Part shown: piece by piece, positions 30,303 to 40,000 of the stretch
Position numbering within the stretch: position 1 is the stretch's first letter
Layout: every line of letters begins with the position of its first letter
Assembly (NCBI GenBank): GCA_016946835.1
Contig: JACVTC010000074.1
Location: 77,501-117,500, forward strand
DNA length: 40,000 bases
Reading direction: 5' to 3'
Source of the DNA: Neocallimastix lanati (nom. inval.)
Lineage: Eukaryota > Neocallimastigomycota > Neocallimastigomycetes > Neocallimastigales > Neocallimastigaceae
Made by a program: the position numbers and the translations under genes
Notes under the pieces: model-generated
The model's database searches: none
Seen by the model: the letters and a program-made list of their open reading frames with translations, nothing else
Told to the model about the DNA's origin: nothing

Positions 30303-32801
30303 ATGAATCCAGTGATTCCTAGTAGTCATTATTTATTACTGGATAAGCAATTATTATTAGATACTATTTTAGATAATATGTATAATCAAATAAGCATCTT
30401 TAAAAATCATAAATTATATAAATCGGGAGATATTAATTTTGAGTTAGAATTTAGATTAAGAAATAAATATACCAATATTAATATTAATGATTTTGTTAAA
30501 TGTATGAGTTGTCAATACCACGAGTATCTATTCAAAGAAAATAAAACGACAAGATACAGAATTATATGCGAATCAAGTTATCCAGCCAACATAAATGATG
30601 ATTAGGATATAAATCTAGAAAATAAAGAAGAGAATAAAAAGGGTAAAGAAAAGGAAGAAGAAAACAGAAAATGAAAGGATTTCGAAGCTTTATACATATG
30701 TCGATACCAACTCAGAAAAGGAAATCACCGAAACGCTAAATGGAAAAGTTGAATTCACCAAAAAAATGACTTTGATGACGGCTTATTATTTCATTTATAA
30801 AATTGTACTTAATATTGAGACCAATCTAGATGTAAGCGACATTGTAAATTTTCTAGACAACGGTTTGGTTGAAACAGAAAAAGGTTATAATAAAAAAATT
30901 AAATCTAATAAGGGATTAAATATTTTACAATTCATTACTCCAATTATAAAATATAGAAAATCATATATTCTTCACAAGGATGTACGGATTGATGTAACGA
31001 AGTATGAGGATAAAAGCCAATTCGAGATTGATTTTTCAACAAATATTAATCATGAAAGAAATAATATGATAAACATGGTACATGATATTATTTTATTACT
31101 TGATTATTCTAATTTAGTATTAATTTATTTATTTTATTTATTACCAAATTTTGAATTTCAAAAACCAATTACACCATCACTGGACACCATATTCGACATC
31201 GCTGATGATCTTGTAAAAAACACGTTCTTTGTGGATGCTAAAACAGATGGATTACTTCGATTAGTCATTATCATCAATCATTTAATGTTTAGTGTATCTG
31301 AGAATTTCGAGGTGGAATATATAGATTGTATTAACTCCGATCTTCATTTAGTTTTCGATTGTGAATTTGTAAATGATAATTTTATCCCATTTTATATTCT
31401 TTATTATAAAGTTGATTTAAGATTAAAAAGTTATAAGGAACGCATTGCTATTCTTGATTCTTTGAATTTTGACTCCTTCAACGACAAATTTAAGCGAAAG
31501 AAAATTAAGAAATGCGGAAATTATTCCGATTTACAAAATTTTATAGAAAATGAAATGAATAATGAAAATAAAAATTTGGTGCCAAATGATGGTATTATTA
31601 TTACGGATGGTACTTCTACTTATACTTTGCAAAATATCATTCCTTTTGATAGCCATAGGGTTGAAAATATTAGAGTTTATAAGATTAAAACAAGGAACAC
31701 CGTTGATCTTCGATTTAATGGTCGTTATTTTTACGCTAAACAACATTCAATTAAAAAGTCGAATCTAAATTTGACATTAGCGGAATTTAAAAAAATATGT
31801 TAAAAATATCAACAACATAAAAAGATAAATCGTGATAAAAATAAAAGTATTATGTATTACCGTAAAAAAGTGGATATTTTCAATGATACTCCGTTCAATA
31901 AATGTATTGTTTACTATCAATTAGTAAAAGAAAGGAAAATTCCTTTCATTATTAAATTCGATTTAGATAAAGGCGTATTTGTGAAAGAACGGGAAGATAA
32001 ATGGACCTCGAATAGCTTAAATACTTTTAATAGTATAGTTATTGCTTCTTTCAAAAAATTAATGTTGAAATATTTTCACCAGACTCTAATACCCTAATGC
32101 GTAAATATCACAATAGAATAAAACAAAATATACTTAATGAATATAAAGGAAACTTACTTGATATAGGTTCTGGGAATGGTGGAGATATTCATAAATGGAA
32201 TCAATTCAGAAAAATTGCATGTGTTGAACCCGACAATGTGAAATTAAAAAATTTTAAGGAAAGAATTAAAAAATCTGATATTAAGAATCGTATCACCATT
32301 TATCCAAATACTATTCAAAATATTAAATTAAAGGATTCCTTTAATATTGCTACGTGCTTTTTTGCGCTTAATGATTTCAATTATAGTGACGTTGAAAGTA
32401 TGTTGAACAATATTAGCCAAAATATTAATGGAATATTTATAGTTTTTTTTATGGATTATAGCTTATTCAATGATGATATCGATTCTCCTTGCATAAAATA
32501 TCGATCTAAAAATAAATTTTTAGATTCATTAGACAAGGAATCCCCAGTTTATTTATTAGGCAATTTACGATATATGAATAAAGAATGTGATAATATAATG
32601 TTTGTAAATATTGAAAATTCCAGTTTAACAAACCATTATGAAAATGCAATTAACAGTGAAAAAGTAATAAAAATAATTGAAAAATATAAGTTTAATATAA
32701 TTAGTCAATATTCTATAAAACCATTTTCATTTCTTAATCCATCTCAAAACCTATATACTTCTTATTTGAGAGTTATTAAATTTTCACATACCAACAACTA
32801 A
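30303..32801 (+). pseudogene. Trifunctional mRNA-capping enzyme, NCLDV type, interrupted
   Basis: In order: an RNA triphosphatase region with FELEFRL (residues 46-52 of the first piece, a tunnel-type metal-binding motif) and FEIDF (86-90 of the second piece); a guanylyltransferase with nucleophile motif KTDG (31240-31251), VFDCEF, NDGIII and YKIKT, matching motifs I, III, IV and V; then a cap N7-methyltransferase. The total of about 833 codons is close to poxvirus and asfarvirus capping enzymes, and the domain order is the same. Breaks: a stop at 30603 and a frame change before 30766, a single in-frame TAA at 31801-31803, and a frame change at 32095-32099. It would cap viral mRNA in the cytoplasm. 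As read it cannot be made as one chain. Confidence 0.86.
32097..32801 (+). CDS. mRNA cap guanine-N7 methyltransferase domain (open frame)
   Basis: An unbroken 234-residue frame with the SAM-binding motif LLDIGSGNGGDIHKW at 20-34, preceded by the R.YHN.IK segment usual in cap methyltransferases and followed by an acidic loop at the expected place. Its ATG overlaps the stop of the preceding piece (TAATG, 32095-32099). It is either the frameshifted C-terminal third of the capping enzyme (most likely) or a separately started protein. An intact reading frame next to broken ones may simply reflect chance survival. Confidence 0.78.
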   Translation: MRKYHNRIKQNILNEYKGNLLDIGSGNGGDIHKWNQFRKIACVEPDNVKLKNFKERIKKSDIKNRITIYPNTIQNIKLKDSFNIATCFFALNDFNYSDVESMLNNISQNINGIFIVFFMDYSLFNDDIDSPCIKYRSKNKFLDSLDKESPVYLLGNLRYMNKECDNIMFVNIENSSLTNHYENAINSEKVIKIIEKYKFNIISQYSIKPFSFLNPSQNLYTSYLRVIKFSHTNN

Positions 32802-33472
32802 CGAATTATGAAATAAATTAAAGAAATAACATTATGAAATTAATTAAATATCATTATGATTATAAAACTGACTCTATTGTAAGATTCTCAAACTATGTTA
32901 GAATTAAGTTTATATTATATTTATATTAAATATATATTAAGTACATAATATTTATATTAAATATATAAATATCATCGAATAATATTAAACTACTATAAAT
33001 TGTAAATATAATGTAAAATATAAAAGAACAGACTTAAGATGTAAAAATATAGAAATATATACATATATAAAAAAACGATAATAATATAATAAAACTTATA
33101 ATAATAATTATATTAATAAACATAAATTCTAAACTAAATATTGATGTTCTTTTATCTTCCGAAGAGATTAAGAGTCTCACCTACTAGTTGAGCTTCTTTA
33201 AGTTAAGATAAGAATTTACATTATACATATAATTAAAATTATTTGCTAAAAATTAATAAAAATAAAAAATAATAAAAAAAATCAATATAAATATTCAAAC
33301 CCAACAAATTAAATAAATTTTTATTGATTATAATAGATTTAAAGACATATAAATAAACATTTTTTTTACAATAATTAAAAAAAAAATATAACACTCTCTA
33401 AACTAAAATTTAAATAATAATAATTCATTTTTAATAATAATAATAAAAGAAATTTTTTTAAAACCTACAAAA
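32802..33472. other. AT-rich spacer with possible copia LTR
   Basis: No gene. TGTTAGAATTAAG at 32896 may be the start of the copia LTR; a candidate end is ATATAACA near 33393, which would give about 497 bp. This is weak because no second copy or target duplication confirms it. The block GATTAAGAGTCTCA (about 33167-33180) recurs at about 38569-38582 near another TGTTAGAATT start. Confidence 0.4.
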
Positions 33473-36440
33473 ATGAGAAGAAGAAACCAAACTCAAACAA
33501 TTAACAATGGTCAACCAACAATTCCAAAACAAAAAATTAATTTCAATTATTCCGATAATCCAAAGAAAGTTATTGAATTAACTAATGACAACTATAGTAG
33601 ATGGAAAAGTAATATCCTTTATCTACTATCTATTCATGAATTAGATGAGTACGTCAGGTTCGAAAATTAAAGAAGAAAGACGTTACTCAAAATATCTCTG
33701 AGTACATTGAAGACCCTTTCGACGATATGTTAGTTTATGATATTGGAACCGATGAAATAGATATAAAAAATGATATCTCTACCAAATAGATAATTATAAA
33801 TAGTTTAGGCGACGAAACTCAAAAATTAATTGAAGGAAATGAGAAGACCGCCTTTTTACAATTATGCAAATTCTTAAAGAATCTTTTACAATTAGTATTG
33901 AAAGACAAAAAATGATATTAAAAAATAAAATTACTTCTTTAAAATATAATACTGAGCTTGACATAAACATGTTCATTACAGACCTAAAGAACAAAATCAG
34001 CCAATACCTAAAAATTGATACAAATATGAGCAATAGCACTAAAGTTGGAATATTAAATAGCTCTCTCCTTGAAAATATTCGTTGGATAAATGTTTTTCAG
34101 TACGTAGATAACTGGAAACAATGCTGTCAATATGTAAAAAAGGTTATACCTGAAATAGTTTTCCCGAATTTCAAAGAACAAAATATTTTAAATACAATAA
34201 ATGATAATAATAATATCCTTTTAACTCAAAATAACAACAAAAATTATAAGAAAAAACAAAATAAAAATACAAAAACCAAGTTATACAAGAAACGACGCAA
34301 TGGAAAGTGTTACCACTGTGGAAAGAAAGGTCATTATTATTATGAATGCAAATTTAAAAACAATAATAAAAAGAGAATCTCCTCAAAGAAGCATTTTAGA
34401 AATAACAATAAATATAAAAATTATCATTCAAATAAAAATTTTGATAAAAATAATAATAAAAAATATATTGATTTAACAGAGAAAAAAGAAAACTATGATC
34501 CGACCTATTCAGACATTTTTTCAAAAGATTATAGTTCTGAACATAGCATAGAAGCCAACTTTACCAGTATTATCTCAGATAATTTAGAATCAAATAACAA
34601 TATATCACAATGGATTTTGGACTATGGGGCTTCCATTAATGTTACAAATAATATACGACTCCTGTCCAATTTAAGAGATTGCCAAGAAACTATATTCCTT
34701 GCAGACGGAAAATCACTAACAGCAAAATAAATTGGTGATATGTCAGGTTTCATCAATAATCATCTCATCTATCTGCAAAATGTATATTTAGTTCCAAAAC
34801 TAAATAAGAATCTTATATCAATTAACGAATTAATTAAAAATAATTATAAAATTATTTTCAATAATAATAACAATAAACTTCAAGCAATAATTTACAACAA
34901 TAAAGGAACAAGAATAATAACTATTACATCAAACACATATAATAATTTTAAAATCTGGATTACTACCAATAAATACAACTTTAATAAAATTAATAATCAG
35001 AAACAATTAAATATTTATAATATATATACATCACCAAATTTAATATTATGGCATCGTCGATAAGCCCACTTCGACATAACAAAAATAAACAATAAATTAT
35101 TAAAAATAAAAAATTACACAAAATGTTCGATTTGTTCAGAATCTAAACAAAATAATAAATCATTTTACCCCTCAATAAATAAATAAAGACATATCTTCGA
35201 ATTACTCCATATTGATTTAGTAGGACCAGTACTAAAATCAATCTATGGAAACATTTATTTCATGACTATATTAGATGATTTCTCTGGTTTTGGTTGGGTT
35301 CTCTTTCTTAAAAGCAAAAAAGATACTTATATATCATTCATTAAATGGTTTACACAAGTAAAAAACATTTACAATACCAGAATTAAATTTATTCGTACCG
35401 ACAATGGCACTGAATTTTGCAATAATAGCTTTAAGCAATTCTTTATCAATAACGGCATTACACATCAACTCACAGTCTCATACAACCCCCAACAAAATGG
35501 GCGAGCTAAACGACTTCATAGCATTCTAATAAATACAGCCAAAGCTCTTTTAAATGATGCCAAGCTAAGTCATCATTTTTGGGAGGATGCATTAGAAACT
35601 GCAAATTATATTCATAATCGTATACCACACAGAGGTATACAAAACAAAATTCCTTTTACCATTTTAAATAAATCCGAGGTTGATTACTCCAATATTAAAG
35701 TCTTTGACTGCAAAGTTTTCTTTTTTATTCCGAAACAATTTAGAACAAAATTTGAAAACAACTCATCCCCAGGTATATTTCTAGACTATTCTGACAATCC
35801 TTCGGCTTTCAAAATTTTCGACATTAAAAACAATAAAATTATTTTATCTCTTTCAGCTATATTTTTTGAAAACAATTCTGCAGATTATCAATTTAATTCT
35901 TCAACTCCACTATTCTCAAATTTTATTCCTTATCATGAAATCAGGGTGAACAGCTCCTATTTCAACAATAATTCATATACACCAACAGATAATAACGAAA
36001 ATAATTTTAATCAATTTATTAATACTTTTTGTAATAATGCTATTAATAACAACCAAATATTACATCATTTCAATAACAACTATCATAGTATTATAGATAA
36101 TAATAACCATTTAACAAATAATACTTCAGATTCAAACAACTTAATTAATAAAAATAAAAATTATAAACAAAATAAAAATAATAATATAAATAATTCAACC
36201 AAGAATAAAAATAAAAATAAAAATAATAGTACTAATAATAACATTAATAATAGTATCTACAATAATAATTACATTATAGAAAATAGTAACGATAATAATT
36301 GCAATAACAATTATAAAAATAATAATTATATTATAGATGATAACAACAATAATACTAATAATAATAATAATAATAATAATAGCATAAATAATAATGGAAA
36401 TAATAATAATAACATAAATAATAATAGTAATAATAATATA

Positions 36441-36475
<35 letters not shown>

Positions 36476-36476
36476 A

Positions 36477-36508
<32 letters not shown>

Positions 36509-36598
36509 AAATAATAATAATAATAATAATAATACAAATAATAATAATAATAATAATAATACAAATAATAATAATAATAATAATAATACAAATAATAA

Positions 36599-36654
<56 letters not shown>

Positions 36655-36797
36655 GCAATACAAATAATAATAATAATAATAATAATAGCAATAATATTAG
36701 TAGTAATAATTATAGGAATAATAAAGTAAAGTTTATACTATATGGATTATTTATTTTTAAAAATAAATTTTTTAAAAAGAAGTTCCAATTCTATTAA
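33473..36797 (+). pseudogene. Ty1/copia gag-protease-integrase remnant, broken, no reverse transcriptase
   Basis: The first piece (33473-33670) is a copia Gag start (LTNDNYSRWKSNI). After a frame change, 33864-34730 holds the rest of Gag, a zinc knuckle CYHCGKKGHYYYEC and a protease motif WILDYGAS, where the usual serine of DSG is tyrosine. In-frame TAA codons at 34728, 35061 and about 35185 break the frame into integrase. Positions 35262-36797 carry the integrase core (TDNGTEF; NGRAKRLHS, where the catalytic glutamate is lysine). Copia order puts reverse transcriptase next, but the frame instead passes into an Asn-rich AAT tract and ends. It cannot transpose by itself. Confidence 0.88.
36000..36720 (+). 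repeat. AAT (Asn) minisatellite with periodic ACA
   Basis: Long AAT tracts encode asparagine, with ACA (threonine) or AGC/AGT (serine) recurring every eight to ten codons at about 36470-36660, so a higher-order unit of roughly 27-30 bp is present. It occupies the place where copia reverse transcriptase would begin. Leucine-rich and tyrosine-rich frames on the other strand are shadows of the repeat. Confidence 0.9.
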
Positions 36798-37476
36798 ACA
36801 AATAACTCTATGAATTTATTGTATAATTTATGTTAAAAAAAAAAAAAGATTTATACATTTAGGTATTAATTATTAAGATATTATTTTATTATTTAATAAA
36901 ATAATTTTTAAATAATATTATGTAAAAAAAATTTATTTAAATTTTAAATGAAATAACTAATAAGAAATTTTATTATTAAGTAATAATTATTCTAAGTGTA
37001 TTTAAAATTTAAGCAATGATGCTATAAATATATTAATTGTAATTGATAGGAGGAATCCATTAATCATAAATATATAATTTATTATAATCTAACAAAATAA
37101 GTTGTAATAGGATTATTGGCAACAATGGTAAATAAATTTATTTATTGTATATAATAATAATGTGTAGTAAATAATACAATGCATTCAATATATTAAATAA
37201 TTTTGTTTCATGAATAGAACTATGATGTAATTAGTTTGGTAACATTATAAAGTTTTATTTCACATTATTATTTAAAATATTATTTTATTTGTAATATTTG
37301 TGATAATATTTATTTTTTTTTTAATTTTGTGTTTTTTCATTTAAATAAATATTCATATAATTAATAAAAAAATAAATAAATAATGTTAAAAGTTCATAAT
37401 AATTGTGGCTATAAAAAAATATATAGTTTTAAAAAATTAACTTAGGATACTTATGGATCTAAACTTATTAGAGTAA
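36798..37476. other. AT-rich intergenic DNA
   Basis: No open frame, RNA gene or repeat that I can support. An A run occurs at about 36834-36847. Confidence 0.8.
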
Positions 37477-38211
37477 TTAAGTTTTAGTGTAATGAATTTT
37501 CATTTTATTTTTTAATCTACAACAGCATATAATTAATATAGCTATAATTATAATCATTATTATTAGTGCAAATATTCTTTTTTGTAGAGTTAAATGAAAA
37601 CTATAATCTTCAGTATACTCTTCTGTATTAATAACACATCTACCATTACTACACAAATCGAAAGCACATTCATCATTTTTGTTACAACTAGCATTAAATG
37701 TTCGACCACAATGATAACGACTTTTTTCAGGAGTAAACAAACGAGGATTTTTATGTATTATTCTACATACTTCTATAGTAGTAGTAGATATATAACTACA
37801 TTCATTGTTATTACAATAATCGGAAAAACATTGTGAATTAGTTTCACATTTAGTAGAAACATAATCATCATTAACATTATTATCCTTATTAAGATCATAA
37901 TCTGATACTGGGTCATATGTATCAAATGGATAATATATGTATCTATGAAACGTTCCGTTTATATCAGGTAATTCAATGAATACAGGATGTTTTGGATTGT
38001 TATACAGATCAGTAACACATACATCATTTTTACATAATTTATAATTATACAATTCACATTGTTTCATAATATTATTAGAAGTATATTTAATACAAGAACT
38101 GCTTATATTGTATTTAGATATATAAATATCAGGAATATCAACAGTACTTATAGTTATATTTCGACAATAACTATAATTAATCAATACATATAGAAAAATA
38201 AAATATATCAT
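37477..38211 (-). CDS. Secreted-type cysteine-rich single-pass membrane protein
   Basis: 244 residues with an ATG at 38211. It has a hydrophobic signal peptide (1-16, ending SYC), an extracellular region with several N-glycosylation sequons, two similar cysteine modules (C122, C128, C133, C138 and C176, C182, C187, C192, each of the form C-x5-C-x4-C-x4-C), one transmembrane helix (about 213-231) followed by CCC, and a short basic tail. The cysteine modules recall the Dickkopf N-terminal-like repeats frequent in anaerobic-fungal surface proteins (from general knowledge). No enzyme motif is seen. It is probably a host gene and the clearest non-mobile protein gene in the window. The function is unknown. 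Confidence 0.82.
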   Translation of the reverse strand: MIYFIFLYVLINYSYCRNITISTVDIPDIYISKYNISSSCIKYTSNNIMKQCELYNYKLCKNDVCVTDLYNNPKHPVFIELPDINGTFHRYIYYPFDTYDPVSDYDLNKDNNVNDDYVSTKCETNSQCFSDYCNNNECSYISTTTIEVCRIIHKNPRLFTPEKSRYHCGRTFNASCNKNDECAFDLCSNGRCVINTEEYTEDYSFHLTLQKRIFALIIMIIIIAILIICCCRLKNKMKIHYTKT

Positions 38212-38760
38212 TATAATTGAAATTTAAACTAGGATAATTAATTTTATTTAATAATTATTTTATTAATACTTATTCATTTTATTTTATATATTTATTTTAT
38301 TAAAACTTAATTATTTCATTTAATAATTTTTTTTTAATACTTGTTAGAATTGTTACAATATGTGAATTTATATATTAAATGAATCTAGAATAATAATAAT
38401 ATAAATTTTAATATAAACATAATATAATGTAATTAATTAAAAGTAATCTAGAACAAGCCACATTTTAGTATAAATACATGTAAATTTCATTATGTAGAAC
38501 ATAGCTAATAACCTATTAATATTTATCATAAATAACCTCATTAATAAAACTTCATATAAAATAACAGATTAAGAGTCTCATTGACTCTAATCAATAAAAC
38601 AAAATAATGTTTTCATTATTTTGTTAACTACCGAATTATGCTACTCAGCCGGACACGATCCAACTTCTCTCTATCAGCCAGATATAAACAATGTCAAGAA
38701 AATTTTTTTTTTAAGATCTCGAAAATCAAAATTTGAAATTTTGTATTTCTGAAATACTGA
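38212..38760. other. Spacer with possible solo copia-type LTR
   Basis: TGTTAGAATTGTTAC starts at 38342. A TATA-like TATAAATAC lies near 38469. Positions 38569-38594 form an imperfect hairpin (GATTAAGAGTC with GACTCTAATC), whose left arm is shared with 33167-33180. The end of the LTR is not defined. A GC-richer patch lies at about 38640-38680. No gene is present. Confidence 0.35.
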
Positions 38761-39600
38761 AATTGAAATGATTTGAGATTGAAGAAAATAAAAAAGAAGA
38801 AAATAAAGAAGAAGAAAATAAAAAAGAAGAAAATAAAAAAGAAAATGAAGAAGAAGAAAATAATAATTCATCAAAAGATAATAAACGTTTATAGTAAAAT
38901 ATTATGAATTTAATGATAGAGAGAAAAGCGATAAAAAATACTTTATGTTTATTTTCGATGGTTTTACCGGAAATGAAAATGAAGAAACTATTAAACCAAA
39001 ATATACTGCAGAATTACCAATAATAACTTCAAAATTTTGTGATGTAAGAGTTTTGTACTACCAGAATCAATAGAAGGAAATAAAATTTCTTGTCCAGTAG
39101 GTTATGCTATTAAAATACATGATGTCTTTTTTGGAAGAAGAGTCGGTGATATAGAAACTTGTTCAATAAATGAATATGGTAATAAATTTTCTGATAGATT
39201 TTTTAATATAACGAAAGAAAATTAGTGTAATAGTCAACACACGAAAAGTGAAGTCGTGGACCTTCAACCATGTGGTACTGAACATCCAATATTTGGAGAA
39301 AATTTTTAGTATTATACAATGCTATAATTTATTATTGAAAATTGTTTATGGGCATACTTCAATTACAAAAATTCCGAAAATAATCGTCATGAAATTCGTT
39401 ATTACGATGGTAAAAATCACGGAAATACCAAATATCCAATTATTACTGATAAGGTTCAAGATTACATTAATATATGTAAAAAAAAAAAAAAAAAAGATTA
39501 GCCAATAAAGCCAATATTTTCTAATAATTCAGACCCTAATGAAGACAATACTTGTATTTATGATTTTATCGACAGAACCAAATGAAAACCCCGATCGTGA
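38761..39600 (+). pseudogene. Decayed cysteine-containing protein gene, possibly lectin-like
   Basis: A Glu/Lys/Asn-rich stretch (about 38770-38890) leads into a frame with a stop near 39070 and a frame change, then CPVGYAIKIHDVFFGRR (about 39090-39140), a cysteine-rich continuation, and in-frame stops at about 39223 and 39307. A further frame change leads to CLWAYFNYKN and HEIRYYDGKN, ending near 39590 after an A run. The pattern C..G..I.I..V.FGRR...C resembles SUEL/galactose-binding lectin repeats, a tentative match. No start or signal peptide is visible. It has at least four lesions, so it is not functional as read. Confidence 0.5.
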
Positions 39601-40000
39601 TAAAAAAAAAAATATTTGATAATAACTTAATAACTTAAATTACTATTTATTTAATTACATTAACATAATAATTATGAAAAAAAAATCACTGTTAATCATA
39701 TATTAGAACAATACCTTTAAACATCTATAATTAAAATTATAATTTGATATTTTTACAAATTAAACTCTAGGCTTTAAATAATGTACATATTAATACACAA
39801 AGAAATCTTCTTTGTCTTATATTATTCCCACCTTTACGAATATTAGAAATAAAATTTAATAATATATATTACTTAAGAAAAATTTAATCAATCATTAAAC
39901 AAAGGTTTTTTTTTTTTTGTAAAACCTCAAAGCTTATTATTTAAAGTATAGTCATTTTAACGCGTATTAATACATATCAACCGCCTATATATATAAAAAT
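39601..40000. other. AT-rich DNA at window end
   Basis: No coding or RNA signal. A T run near 39907-39919 is flanked by AGG and CCT and could form a small hairpin. Confidence 0.75.

Noticed and set aside
25681-32801. Breaks in the viral-like genes as introns
   Set aside because: Pieces overlap in different frames or are separated by single stop codons, which introns would not give, and no consistent splice borders were seen.
25681-32801. Origin from a yeast-type cytoplasmic linear plasmid
   Set aside because: A stand-alone RPB2-like subunit of about 1147 codons and a UDG-fold gene do not fit the gene set of those plasmids as I know it. Not fully excluded without phylogeny.
36326-36691. Poly-leucine and poly-tyrosine minus-strand frames
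   Set aside because: They are reverse readings of the AAT minisatellite.
39248-39508. 86-residue plus-strand frame
   Set aside because: It is out of frame with the cysteine-containing pseudogene and ends in an A-run-derived lysine tract.
1-40000. CRISPR arrays, prokaryotic operons, ribosome-binding sites, riboswitches
   Set aside because: The tRNA type, LTR elements and gene style are eukaryotic, and no spaced repeats of CRISPR form are present.

Overview
The window is extremely AT-rich eukaryotic DNA. The best fit is a Neocallimastigomycota-type anaerobic gut fungus: asparagine-rich proteins, homopolymer and AAT tracts, very AT-rich spacers, a nuclear tRNA-Val with internal A and B boxes, and a secreted or membrane cysteine-rich protein of a style common in those fungi. 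A dictyostelid-like AT-rich protist is the main alternative. I ran no database search.

Positions 1-24,494 are almost entirely LTR retroelements packed end to end, most joints being only 4-7 bp. In order they are: element E1 (Ty3/gypsy, + strand, 3' LTR ending at 8192), solo LTR S1, LTR-like C1, a solo E1-type LTR, a ~380 bp remnant zone, C2 (C family, inverted), solo LTRs S2 and S3 (S3 inverted, nested in S2's target duplication), a non-autonomous LTR element (TRIM-like, 14975-17580), and element E2 (Ty3/gypsy, - strand, 17585-24494). E2 has intact gag and pol, LTRs that look identical, and a 5 bp target duplication. It lies 15 bp upstream of tRNA-Val(UAC) at 24510-24582. The pile-up looks like repeated tRNA-directed integration at one spot.

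Both gypsy elements carry a textbook -1 ribosomal frameshift signal at the gag stop: a slippery heptamer, a 6-7 nt spacer and a GC-rich hairpin. In both, the pol frame is open from the slip site onward. The three S-type LTRs share an RNA or DNA fold in which stem sequences differ between copies but pairing is kept, including an interleaved, pseudoknot-like pair.

Positions 25,681-32,801 hold a decayed cluster resembling a nucleocytoplasmic large DNA virus (NCLDV): a broken RPB2-like RNA polymerase subunit (- strand), an intact uracil-DNA-glycosylase-fold protein lacking the catalytic motif (+), and a broken trifunctional mRNA-capping enzyme (+). This looks like an endogenous viral fragment in the fungal chromosome.

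Positions 32,896-36,797 hold a dead Ty1/copia element: gag, protease and integrase remain, reverse transcriptase is gone, and the tail is an AAT (Asn) minisatellite. A cysteine-rich single-pass membrane protein (37477-38211, -) and a decayed cysteine-containing secreted-type gene (about 38880-39600, +) complete the window.
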